Source: Cognatazoarcus sp050303815 (lineage in GTDB: Bacteria > Pseudomonadota > Gammaproteobacteria > Burkholderiales > Rhodocyclaceae). Taken from it: DNA of 64,000 bases. The DNA lies in the NCBI GenBank assembly GCA_050303815.1, contig JBNLCM010000115.1, forward strand, positions 1 to 64,000, written 5' to 3'. Positions 9,365 through 16,685 of this stretch are shown piece after piece. Numbering within the stretch: position 1 is the stretch's first letter; each line of letters begins with the position of its first letter. The position numbers and the translations under genes were made by a program. The notes under the pieces were generated by a model. That model saw only the letters and a program-made list of their open reading frames with translations. It had not been told where the DNA came from and ran no database searches.

Positions 9365-10234
9365 ATGAACCTACGAAACACGGCCATCGCAATCGGCCTG
9401 CTGGGCACCCTCGGCTGTGGTGGCGTTCAGGCGGCCGAACCGGCCGACTGGAGTACTGTCCCGGCCACCACGGTCGGTCTCTTCTACCCCGGCGTGTCGC
9501 CGATCGAGTGGATCGTCAACGGCTCGGCTCACGGTGGCTGGCGCGGCCTGAAGCGAGGCGACTCCTGCCTTGAGTGCCACGCCGAGGAGACGGGCGACAT
9601 GGGCAAGAAGATCGTCAGCGGTGCGAAGATCGAGCCGAGTCCGATCAAGGGCAAGGCCGCGGCGATCCCCGTCAAGGTGCAGGCCGCCCATGACGGCGCC
9701 AACCTTTACCTGCGCTTCACCTGGAAGGAGCCGCCGGCCTCCGGCGCCCCGGCCATGGACAAGGACAACCCCGTCAAGGTGGCCTTCATGCTTGAGGCCG
9801 GCAAGGTCGAGCGGGCCGATCTGTCGGGTTGCTGGGAGACCTGCCACCAGGACGCCCGCACGATGCCCGAGGGCAACAAGGACAAGACAAAGTACATCGA
9901 GGGCGGCTCGCTGGCGGGCGGCGTGTTCTACGACCTGGTCCAGTGGCGCAGCAACGGCGAGAAGCACGACGGCTACGTGGCCGACAAGCGCGTGATGGAC
10001 GGTGGCAAGGCCCTGGTTGACGCCAAGGGCGAGAAGCAGGGAGACACCTGGACCGTCACCTTCACCCGCAAGCTGACCGGCGGCGAGGGCGATGTTGCGC
10101 TGGCGCCGGGCGAGACCGTCAATTTCGGCATGGCGATTCATGACGACAGTGCGGCCGGCCGCTTCCACCACGTCTCCCTGGGCTATCGCCTCGGCATCGA
10201 CGCCGAGGGTGACATCCAGGCGACCAAGCAGTAA
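9365..10234 (+). CDS. Periplasmic cytochrome c with ethylbenzene-dehydrogenase-type heme-binding domain
   Basis: Exported protein of 289 aa with a signal peptide ending near GVQAAEP. An N-terminal heme motif CLECH lies near residue 70, and the rest resembles the beta-sandwich heme-binding domain of the ethylbenzene dehydrogenase gamma/DMSO-reductase-associated family (EB_dh). A second site reads CWETCH, that is Cys-x3-Cys-His rather than the usual spacing, followed by D-A-R-T-M-P. GGGAG precedes the ATG. Its place between nirT and a cupredoxin suggests an electron carrier for NirS, in the position where other species have NirB/NirM. Family assignment is by recognition; the exact partner is inferred. 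Confidence 0.75.
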   Translation: MNLRNTAIAIGLLGTLGCGGVQAAEPADWSTVPATTVGLFYPGVSPIEWIVNGSAHGGWRGLKRGDSCLECHAEETGDMGKKIVSGAKIEPSPIKGKAAAIPVKVQAAHDGANLYLRFTWKEPPASGAPAMDKDNPVKVAFMLEAGKVERADLSGCWETCHQDARTMPEGNKDKTKYIEGGSLAGGVFYDLVQWRSNGEKHDGYVADKRVMDGGKALVDAKGEKQGDTWTVTFTRKLTGGEGDVALAPGETVNFGMAIHDDSAAGRFHHVSLGYRLGIDAEGDIQATKQ

Positions 10235-10241
10235 CTCGGCG

Positions 10242-10583
10242 ATGGCTCCCGCGCGGCTGCCCTTCCTGCGCAAACCCCTGACCGGCCTGGCCATCGGCCT
10301 GACCGGTCTGGGCGCCGCCGCGGAAACGGTCGAGGTGCACATCCGCGACTACGCTTTCCAGCCGGCCGAGGTGGTGGTGCGCGTCGGCGATACGGTTCGC
10401 TGGACCAACGATGAAAAGCGCACCAGCCATTCCGTTGTCCTGAGTGTGGACGGACGCGCCCTGGAGAGCGAGCGCTTCTTCCCGGACGAGAGCTGGAGCC
10501 ACGTCTTCGAAGTGCCCGGCCGTATCCCCTACCGCTGTGGGCCGCACCCGGAGATGCAGGGCGTGGTGGTGGTCAAACCCTGA
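10242..10583 (+). CDS. Small periplasmic cupredoxin (plastocyanin-like)
   Basis: Blue-copper protein of 113 aa with a hydrophobic N-terminus (probable signal peptide ending near LGAAAETV). Type-1 copper ligands are visible as His in TSHSVV, then Cys, His and Met in YRCGPHPEMQG. Length and spacing fit the plastocyanin/amicyanin fold. It starts 7 bp after the preceding cytochrome stop and is the last gene before a terminator, so it belongs to the nirS-nirT unit and is a candidate soluble electron donor to NirS, in the place of cytochrome c551 or azurin elsewhere. Donor role is inferred. Confidence 0.8.
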   Translation: MAPARLPFLRKPLTGLAIGLTGLGAAAETVEVHIRDYAFQPAEVVVRVGDTVRWTNDEKRTSHSVVLSVDGRALESERFFPDESWSHVFEVPGRIPYRCGPHPEMQGVVVVKP

Positions 10584-10611
10584 ACGGGGGCGTCAGCCCT
10601 TCCGGTCGGCC

Positions 10612-10635
10612 AACGGGCGCTGCGGCGCCCGTTTT
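10612..10635 (+). terminator. Terminator after the nirS-nirT-cytochrome-cupredoxin unit
   Basis: A 9-bp inverted repeat (10612-10620 with 10625-10633, loop TGCG) ends in a short T tract. It lies 28 bp beyond the cupredoxin stop and just before the nirC promoter box, so it probably separates the two nir units. Confidence 0.65.
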
Positions 10636-10653
10636 CATGGCGGCCGGGCCGGA

Positions 10654-10702
10654 TTGATGCCGGTCAAGGTCTGACCGGGCGGGCAGTTCCAGAATGCATG
10701 GC
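10654..10702 (+). promoter_or_regulatory. Dnr/FNR-like box and promoter for nirC-F-DL-G-H
   Basis: TTGATGCCGGTCAA at 10654-10667 differs from the TTGAT-N4-ATCAA consensus by one base. With its centre at -41.5 the start is near 10702 and the -10 is CAGAAT at 10690-10695 (4 of 6 matches). This also argues against the upstream in-frame Met at 10698 and for the nirC start at 10725. Confidence 0.72.
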
Positions 10703-10724
10703 AGTCAAGCAGCGGGAGCGAAGA

Positions 10725-11081
10725 ATGGACCGGACCCTGGTGGTACATGTACTGGTCTTGCTGGCCCTGACAGGCCTTGGTGTCGTCACGGCCCAGGCCG
10801 CCGGACCCGATCCGGCGCGTCGCGCCGAACTCGTTCGGATGGTCCGGCAGGACTGCGGCTCCTGCCATGGACTGACCCTCAAGGGCGGGCTCGGCCCGGC
10901 CCTCCTGCCGGAGACTCTGGCCGGCAAGCCGGCCGCCTCGCTCGTGGCCACCGTCATGGGGGGCCGTCCCGGCACCCCCATGCCCGGCTGGTCGCGGTTC
11001 GTGGATGAGGCCGAGGCCGAATGGATCGTCGCGCGCCTGCGAGAAGGCTTCCCGGCGGTGGCGCAGGGAGCCGGCTCATGA
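10725..11081 (+). CDS. nirC: NirC-type small c-type cytochrome
   Basis: Periplasmic monoheme cytochrome of 118 aa with a signal peptide (LVLLALTGLGVVTAQAAG) and one heme motif CGSCH; the probable axial Met is in GTPMPGW. NirC proteins are encoded with the heme d1 genes and are thought to donate electrons for cofactor maturation and/or to NirS. The start is set at 10725 by GGGAG at 10714-10718 and by the promoter geometry upstream. It overlaps nirF by 4 bp (ATGA). It opens the second nir transcription unit. Confidence 0.88.
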   Translation: MDRTLVVHVLVLLALTGLGVVTAQAAGPDPARRAELVRMVRQDCGSCHGLTLKGGLGPALLPETLAGKPAASLVATVMGGRPGTPMPGWSRFVDEAEAEWIVARLREGFPAVAQGAGS

Positions 11082-12271
11082 CTGCCCTGTCACGCTGGCG
11101 TCATGCCGTGTCCGCGGCGGCAGTGGTCCTGATGGCCGCCTGTGCCCACCCGCCGGTCGCAAGCGAACTGCGCGGCACCGGTGACCTCGGCATCGTGATC
11201 GAGCGCGCCACCGGCAGCGTCCAGATCGTCGATCACAGCCGCCGGAAGAGCCTCGGGCGCGTCGAGGGACTGGGCGATCTTTCCCACGCGCATGCCACCT
11301 ACTCGCGCGACGGGCGCCATGCCTATGTTTTCGGACGGGATGGCGGGCTCACCAAGGTCGACCTTCTGACCCGGCGCATCGATCGTCGCATTGTGCAGGC
11401 GGGCAACTCGATCGGCGGCTCGATCTCCCAGGACGGCCGCCTGGTCGTCGCCCAGAACTACGAGCCGGGGGGTATCAGGGCCTTTGACGCGGACACCCTC
11501 GAGCTGGTCTCGGAGGTGCCGGCCGAGTACGCGCCGGGTCGCTTCTCGAAGGTAGTCGGGCTCGCCGACGTGTCGGGCAACCGCTTCGCCTATGCCCTGT
11601 TCGAGGCTGGCGAGATCTGGGTCACCGACTTCTCCGAGCCGGCCGCGCCCGTCACGCAGCGTTACCCGGCGGGCAAGCAGCCCTATGACGGCCTGGTGAC
11701 GCCGGGTGGTCGCTACTTCATGGCCGGCCTGTTCGGCGAAGACGGCATCTCGCTGCTCGACCTGTGGCAACCGCAACATGGTGCTCGGCGCATCCTGGAT
11801 GGCTACGGCCGGGGCGAAGAGAAGCTGCCGGTCTACAAGATGCCCCACCTGCGTGGCTGGGCGGTCGCCGATGGCAAGGCCTATCTGCCGGCGGTCGGTC
11901 GCCATGAGGTGCTGGTGCTGGACATGACCACCTGGCAGGAGGTCGGGCGCATCCCGGTGGCCGGCCAGCCGGTGTTCGTGATGGCTCGCCCGGATGGCCG
12001 CCAGGTGTGGGTCAATTTCGCGTTTCCCGACAACGCCCAGGTGCAGGTCATCGATACCCTCGACCGCCGCCTGCTTGCCACGCTGTCGCCCGGCAAGGCT
12101 GTCCTGCACATGGAGTTCACCCCCCGCGGCGAGCACGTGTGGGTGTCCTCGCGCGATGACAACCGCGTGACCGTCTACGACACGGATTCGCTGCAAGCGC
12201 TCGAGGTCCTGCCGGCCCGGGCGCCGTCGGGGATCTTCTTTACGGCCCGCGCGAGCCGGATCGGCTTCTAG
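11078..12271 (+). CDS. nirF: NirF, heme d1 biosynthesis protein
   Basis: Periplasmic propeller protein of 397 aa related to the d1 domain of NirS, needed for a late step of heme d1 formation. The N-terminus has a lipobox-like end (VLMAAC), suggesting a membrane-tethered lipoprotein. Repeats such as SRDGRHAYVFGRDGGLTKVDL and FTPRGEHVWVSSRDDN follow the NirS-like blade pattern, but there is no CxxCH. It begins inside the nirC stop codon and is followed 19 bp later by nirDL. Confidence 0.93.
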   Translation: MTALSRWRHAVSAAAVVLMAACAHPPVASELRGTGDLGIVIERATGSVQIVDHSRRKSLGRVEGLGDLSHAHATYSRDGRHAYVFGRDGGLTKVDLLTRRIDRRIVQAGNSIGGSISQDGRLVVAQNYEPGGIRAFDADTLELVSEVPAEYAPGRFSKVVGLADVSGNRFAYALFEAGEIWVTDFSEPAAPVTQRYPAGKQPYDGLVTPGGRYFMAGLFGEDGISLLDLWQPQHGARRILDGYGRGEEKLPVYKMPHLRGWAVADGKAYLPAVGRHEVLVLDMTTWQEVGRIPVAGQPVFVMARPDGRQVWVNFAFPDNAQVQVIDTLDRRLLATLSPGKAVLHMEFTPRGEHVWVSSRDDNRVTVYDTDSLQALEVLPARAPSGIFFTARASRIGF

Positions 12272-12290
12272 CCGTTGGGAGGCACTCACC

Positions 12291-13319
12291 ATGCACACAC
12301 AGCTTGGTTCGCCGGGTCCGAGCGCTGTCTTTGCCCGCCATGACGATGGTCTGGACTGGCAGTTGCTCAATGAGTTCCAGCGCGACTTTCCGCTGCAGAC
12401 CCGACCCTTCGCGCGCCTGGCGCGGTCGCTCGCTTGTGCCGAAACGCGTGTGATCGAGCGTATTGCCTACCTGCAGCTGTCCGGTGCCATCAGCCGCGTC
12501 GGTCCGGTCTTCTCGCCGCGCCGCATCGGGGCGAGTACGCTGGCTGCCCTGCAGGCGCCGGTCGGGCACGTGGACGAGATCGCCGCGGCCGTCTCGGCCT
12601 TTGCGGGCGTCAATCACAACTACCTGCGCGAGCACGAGTGGAATCTCTGGTTCGTCGTGACCGCGCCGGATCGGGTCAGCCTCGCCCGGGTCCTGCGCGA
12701 CATCCATCGTGCGACGCGTTGCCCGATCATCACGCTGCCGCTCGAGACGGAGTACCACATCGACCTCGGCTTCGACCTGGGGTCGGGCGCTCGCGTGCGC
12801 CATGGCGCCATGCGTCCGGTCATGCCACAGCGCATGCCCGAGCGCGACGAGCTGTCGCTGATGGCAGCCATCCAGAGCGGCCTGCCCATCCTGAAACGGC
12901 CCTTCCAGGCCGTCGGGCGCCGCGCGGGGTTGAGCGAATCCGCGGTGATCCGGCAACTCCACGGCTGGCTCGACGACGGCACGCTCAAGCGCTTCGGCGT
13001 GGTCGTTCGCCACCACGAACTGGGCTGGCGGGCCAACGCCATGGGGGTCTGGGACGTGCCTGACGCCGAGGCCGACCGGCTTGGCCAGGCCCTGGCCGCC
13101 TTCGATGGCGTCAATCTGTGCTACCGGCGCCGTCGGGCGGCGGGCTGGCCGTACAACCTGTATTGCATGATCCATGGGCATGATCGGGCCGAGGTCCATG
13201 ACCGGCTGCGGGTCATCAAGGCGCGCTGCGGGCTGCAAGCCCATCCGCACGAGCTGCTCTTCTCGACCCGCCGCTTCAAGCAGTGCGGGGCGCGCTACGC
13301 GGTCGGCGCCGATGCCTGA
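12291..13319 (+). CDS. nirDL: NirDL, fused siroheme decarboxylase subunits
   Basis: A 342-aa fusion of two AsnC/Lrp-like modules. Residues 20-165 correspond to NirD (with NHNYLREHEWNLWFV) and residues 180-335 to NirL (with CYRRRRAAGWPYNLYCM). Together with NirG and NirH it decarboxylates siroheme to 12,18-didecarboxysiroheme in heme d1 synthesis. Some denitrifiers encode NirD and NirL separately, others fused as here. GGGAGG precedes the ATG; the 3' end overlaps nirG by 8 bp. It resembles a transcription regulator but the conserved His/Tyr/Arg blocks mark the decarboxylase. Confidence 0.93.
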   Translation: MHTQLGSPGPSAVFARHDDGLDWQLLNEFQRDFPLQTRPFARLARSLACAETRVIERIAYLQLSGAISRVGPVFSPRRIGASTLAALQAPVGHVDEIAAAVSAFAGVNHNYLREHEWNLWFVVTAPDRVSLARVLRDIHRATRCPIITLPLETEYHIDLGFDLGSGARVRHGAMRPVMPQRMPERDELSLMAAIQSGLPILKRPFQAVGRRAGLSESAVIRQLHGWLDDGTLKRFGVVVRHHELGWRANAMGVWDVPDAEADRLGQALAAFDGVNLCYRRRRAAGWPYNLYCMIHGHDRAEVHDRLRVIKARCGLQAHPHELLFSTRRFKQCGARYAVGADA

Positions 13320-13800
13320 GTCCGCGGGACGAACGCCTATCGACGCCACCGACCGGCGCATCATCGATGCCTTGCAGGGCGGGTTTCCGCTGGTTGACGA
13401 GCCGTACCGGGCGGTGGCCGAGACGCTGGCTCTCGACGAGTCGGAACTGCTTGCCCGCCTCGACCGGATGCTGTCGGCGCGCGTACTGACCCGATTTGGT
13501 CCGATGTTCCAGGTCGAGCGCATGGGCGGGCGGTTCGTGCTCGCCGCCCTTGCGGTGCCGGAAGCGCGGTTCGACGAGGTCGCCGAGCTGGTCAATGCCT
13601 TGCCGGAGGTGGCCCACAACTACCGCCGCGAGCACCGCCTGAACATGTGGTTCGTCCTCGCGACCGAAACGGCCGCCGGCATCGGGGAGGCGATCGCGCG
13701 GATCGAGCGCGAGACCGGCCTCGCGGTCAGGGCCTTTCCAAAGGAGCGGGAGTACTTCGTGGATATGCGGCTGTCGGTGCGGAGGGCTGGCGATGACTGA
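13312..13800 (+). CDS. nirG: NirG, siroheme decarboxylase subunit
   Basis: AsnC/Lrp-like protein of 162 aa, homologous to the NirD half of the preceding fusion: both share the VAHNYRREHRLNMWFV-type block and the FPKEREYFVDMRL-type end. It acts with NirDL and NirH in siroheme decarboxylation. It overlaps nirDL by 8 bp and nirH by 8 bp, which indicates translational coupling and fixed stoichiometry. Confidence 0.92.
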   Translation: MPESAGRTPIDATDRRIIDALQGGFPLVDEPYRAVAETLALDESELLARLDRMLSARVLTRFGPMFQVERMGGRFVLAALAVPEARFDEVAELVNALPEVAHNYRREHRLNMWFVLATETAAGIGEAIARIERETGLAVRAFPKEREYFVDMRLSVRRAGDD

Positions 13801-14269
13801 CGATCTTGACCGCCGGCTGGTGGTGGCCACGCAAGCGGGCTTGCCCCTGGTGTCACGTCCCTATGCGGCCATCGCCGCGCAGGTGGGCTGCAGCGAGGCC
13901 GAGGTGCAGGGGCGGCTCGCGTCGCTGCTGTCCCGTGGCGTGATCCGGCGAATCGGCGCGGTGCCCAATCACTATGCCATCGGCTACACCGCCAATGGCA
14001 TGAGCGTATGGGACGTGCGCGACGACCGGGTGGACGCGCTCGGGCAGCGGATCGGTGCCCTGTCTTTCGTGACCCACTGCTATCGGCGCCCGCGCGCGCT
14101 GCCCGACTGGCCCTACAACCTGTTCGCCATGGTGCATGGCACGAGCCGGGACGAGGTCCTGGCCCATGTGGCCGAGATCCGGGCCATCCTGCACCGGGAC
14201 TGTCGTAGCCACGACGTCCTGTTCTCAAGCCGCATCCTGAAGAAGTCGGGGCTGCGCATCGGCACCTGA
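13793..14269 (+). CDS. nirH: NirH, siroheme decarboxylase subunit
   Basis: AsnC/Lrp-like protein of 158 aa, homologous to the NirL half of NirDL (HCYRRPRALPDWPYNLFAMVHG and the terminal LFSSRILKKSGLRI). It is a siroheme decarboxylase component and the last gene of this nir unit. In pseudomonads nirJ normally follows nirH; here about 7 kb of unrelated genes intervene. Confidence 0.92.
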   Translation: MTDDLDRRLVVATQAGLPLVSRPYAAIAAQVGCSEAEVQGRLASLLSRGVIRRIGAVPNHYAIGYTANGMSVWDVRDDRVDALGQRIGALSFVTHCYRRPRALPDWPYNLFAMVHGTSRDEVLAHVAEIRAILHRDCRSHDVLFSSRILKKSGLRIGT

Positions 14270-14364
14270 GGGCTGGCGCGGTGGCGGGGAAGAGAAAAAA
14301 TACGGCGGACCAACCGCTGGGGCCGGCCCGCCAAACGCTCTGTCAGGGTTGGCATCCGCGAGGG

Positions 14365-14385
14365 GGCCGGGCGGCGGGCCCGGCC
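14365..14385. terminator. GC-rich hairpin between convergent nirH and the 190-aa gene
   Basis: An 8-bp stem (14365-14372 with 14378-14385, loop GGCGG) stands in the 145-bp gap between two converging genes. No T run on either side. It may act as a bidirectional transcription end for nirH and the leftward gene. Confidence 0.4.
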
Positions 14386-14414
14386 AGCCAGCTTGCGAGC
14401 GGGAGGGTGATTGC

Positions 14415-14987
14415 TCAGATCGCGCCGTGGTTCTCCCGGCGCGCGTCATTGGTGGTCTCAAGGGCGGCTTCGAGGGTCGAGGCGGGCAGCTTGAAGTCGT
14501 GCCCGGCCACTGCGTCGTACAGCGTGATCACCTTGTCGGCAGCGCTCTGGCCCTTGAAATCGCCCTTCTCGAGGGCGACGATATCCGACAGTTCGGTCCA
14601 CACCATGCCCTGCACCATCGGGATGAAGTGCAGCGTGGCACCATTCACGGCCGCCTGGAAGGCTTCGGGGATGTTCACAGTGAACAGCACTACCGCGGTG
14701 TCGGGCTGGAGGGCGTCGCCGAAGGTTTCGGCGAACAGGGGAAACGCCTGCAGCTCGTCGAGGGAGCCGGCAACGAGTTTCAGCGAATCACCCGCGGTCA
14801 GCAGGATGACCTGCTTCAGGACATTGACGGGCGGTTTGCGGCGGCCCTGGGCGTCGGCAATCTCGCCTTCCTTCAAGGCGATCTCGCCGCGGTAGGCCTG
14901 CCAGCCATCGCGGCTGCCGGCTTCGCAGAAGTTGGCGTTGAAGAAGCGGGGCGAATAGCGCTCCATCAGGGATGTGGTAACCAGCAT
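14415..14987 (-). CDS. Conserved-looking protein of unknown function, 190 aa
   Basis: I do not recognise the family. The protein is soluble-looking, without signal peptide, membrane segment or cysteine cluster. It has a mixed hydrophobic core (VLKQVILLTAGDSLKLVAG, TAVVLFTVNIPEAFQAAV) and a charged C-terminus. GGAG precedes the ATG and codon use resembles its neighbours, so it is a real gene. It starts 21 bp after the stop of the SIR2-like gene and is probably cotranscribed with it, which suggests a functional pair. Confidence 0.75.
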   Translation of the reverse strand: MLVTTSLMERYSPRFFNANFCEAGSRDGWQAYRGEIALKEGEIADAQGRRKPPVNVLKQVILLTAGDSLKLVAGSLDELQAFPLFAETFGDALQPDTAVVLFTVNIPEAFQAAVNGATLHFIPMVQGMVWTELSDIVALEKGDFKGQSAADKVITLYDAVAGHDFKLPASTLEAALETTNDARRENHGAI

Positions 14988-15008
14988 CTCGGGGTCTCCG
15001 GGCAGGGG

Positions 15009-15845
15009 TCAGGCGGGTTCGGTCACGCCGATCAGGTCGGCAATGTCGGCTTCGACGAGTTCGATGCCGAGCTTGGCGCAGAAGCGACGCTCCTTGGCGG
15101 TCGGCTCGGGAATCAGTGCCCAGCCCGACGGGCTCGCGGCGGCGTAGATCATGTCGGACAGCACCATGCGTTCGGTATCGCGGTTCAGGCGCAGGCCGAT
15201 CGTGAGGTAACGTCGTCCCTGTCGCAGCGTCTTGAGCTGCGGCGGAATCGCGAAGCCGCCCATCAGCTCGGTGATGTAGTCCACATAGTCGGCATCGGAG
15301 GCGATGTAGTTGGCCTCGGGTCGGGGCGTGCCCATGGGCTTGAAGAGGATCGGCAGCGACATGTCGAACTGCTCGACCTCGCCGTAGGCACTGCCATCCC
15401 AGTGGAACAGCTTGTAGCGGAAGGGCGTGCCGCCGATGCGGGCCACGCCGACGATCAGGTTGTGGGGAGTTCCGGCGTAGCTGTCCTGCAGCTGGGTGTC
15501 GCGATTGATGTCGATCACGTACCGCGGCTGGAGCCGCTGCAGCCAGTCATGGGTGGTGCTTCGCGTCCACTCGGTCTGGCCGTAGGTCTGGGTGAGGAAG
15601 CGATTGACCGTGCTGCGCCCGCGCTTCAGCTCGACGTTCATCGCGGCGCGGGGAAATTCATACATCAGCTTCGGCGCCATCGGCCGGCCATTGTTCATGG
15701 CCAGGATCAGGGCCTCGCTCGTGGCCGGCATGGGCTCGCCGGTGGTGGCATTCCGTACGTCGGCCAGGACGCCGGGGCCCAGATAGGGGACGATGTCGCC
15801 GTTGGATAGGCCTTCCAGCAGGGTGTCGCGGAGCTCGGGTGTCAT
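15009..15845 (-). CDS. SIR2-like domain protein
   Basis: Cytoplasmic protein of 278 aa. The N-terminus has a glycine-rich loop, NGDIVPYLGPGVL, like the NAD-binding start of SIR2-like (SIR2_2-type) domains, followed about 70 residues later by STTHDWLQRLQPRYVIDINRDTQLQDSY, matching the usual TTNYD/TTNWD region of these proteins (here as a variant, VIDINRD). Such domains are NADases or of unknown activity rather than classical deacetylases: the zinc Cys pairs of sirtuins are absent. Start at 15845 has GAGAAG upstream; a longer open frame to 16091 is probably non-coding. It is paired with the downstream 190-aa gene. Function unknown. Confidence 0.65.
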   Translation of the reverse strand: MTPELRDTLLEGLSNGDIVPYLGPGVLADVRNATTGEPMPATSEALILAMNNGRPMAPKLMYEFPRAAMNVELKRGRSTVNRFLTQTYGQTEWTRSTTHDWLQRLQPRYVIDINRDTQLQDSYAGTPHNLIVGVARIGGTPFRYKLFHWDGSAYGEVEQFDMSLPILFKPMGTPRPEANYIASDADYVDYITELMGGFAIPPQLKTLRQGRRYLTIGLRLNRDTERMVLSDMIYAAASPSGWALIPEPTAKERRFCAKLGIELVEADIADLIGVTEPA

Positions 15846-16009
15846 GACGGCTTCTCGTGGTGACAGTTCACGATCAGCATTCAGCAAATGCCGCGCCCGC
15901 TCGGCAAGTCGAGGATAAACAAAGACTTGGGTGGGGGTGGCGAGGCGGGCCGCGTGTGCGGTGTGCGACACAGTGGCGCCCGATGTCGGGCTTGCCCCGA
16001 CACGCCGGC

Positions 16010-16573
16010 TCAGGCCTGACGCAGGTGGCTGAGCGCCAGCCAGGTCTGCTGGAGGATCATCGCATCGCAACTGGCGCGATGCCGTGCGCAACCCTCCCGG
16101 GCCATGACCGCCGCCTTCGCCCCGTGCCAGGCGGCGGCCTGGGATTCGTCCAGCAGTCGCCGTAGCGACTCAATCCGGAATCGCTGTGGCAGGCCGGCCT
16201 CTTCGTAGAGGCGCGCGACCCACGGCATGTCGTTGCCCCAGGCGTCGGAATACACGATGCGGCCCTTCAGGTGCTCGTTGAGTTCGGCTGCCACCTCGTC
16301 GGCCGGCCGGCCCCGGTCCAGCAGGCGTATACGGGGAATACGATGGATGGCCTCCGCCGCGGCATCCCAGTGGGTCCAGTGCGGGGGCGGCCGGATCAAC
16401 CAGCATTGGCGATCGCCGTCAGGCAGGCTGATGCCGATCTCGATGGGATAGCTGCCGCGGCCGAGGCCAGAGGCTTCCACGTCGATGAAGGCCGGTGCGG
16501 ACAGGGCGAGCGGGGTGGACTGGTTCACGGTCGAGCTCTGCGTCGGTGCGCGACTGGTTGCGTCAACGGCCAT
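16010..16573 (-). CDS. DEDDh-type 3'-5' exonuclease-like protein
   Basis: Protein of 187 aa. The first acidic motif of the DEDD nuclease superfamily is FIDVEASGLG, and the last region HRASCDAMILQQTW fits the H-x-A-x-x-D end (ExoIII motif) typical of DEDDh enzymes; YSDAWGNDMPWVARL is the likely middle motif. Substrate could be DNA or RNA. The Met at 16573 gives a normal N-terminus (family motif at about residue 20); the open frame continues upstream to 16687 into the promoter of the divergent kinase. It is upstream of the SIR2-like gene on the same strand with a 164-bp gap, so cotranscription is possible but not shown. Confidence 0.72.
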   Translation of the reverse strand: MAVDATSRAPTQSSTVNQSTPLALSAPAFIDVEASGLGRGSYPIEIGISLPDGDRQCWLIRPPPHWTHWDAAAEAIHRIPRIRLLDRGRPADEVAAELNEHLKGRIVYSDAWGNDMPWVARLYEEAGLPQRFRIESLRRLLDESQAAAWHGAKAAVMAREGCARHRASCDAMILQQTWLALSHLRQA

Positions 16574-16685
16574 CGTGCCTGATCGCGCCACCCATGTGTG
16601 AACACGATGTCGCTCGGGTTTGGCGGGTACCCTCAAGCGGCAGGGGCCTTCAGCCGTTACCTCTTTGTCTATCGCAGGCGTTGCC

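Noticed and set aside
10698..10724. Earlier nirC start at 10698
   Set aside because: It would lie upstream of the inferred transcription start and lacks the GGGAG spacing seen for 10725.
12291..14269. Reading nirDL, nirG and nirH as Lrp/AsnC transcription regulators
   Set aside because: Their context between nirF and nirJ and the shared NYxREH/CYRRxRxxxWPYNL blocks identify siroheme decarboxylase subunits.
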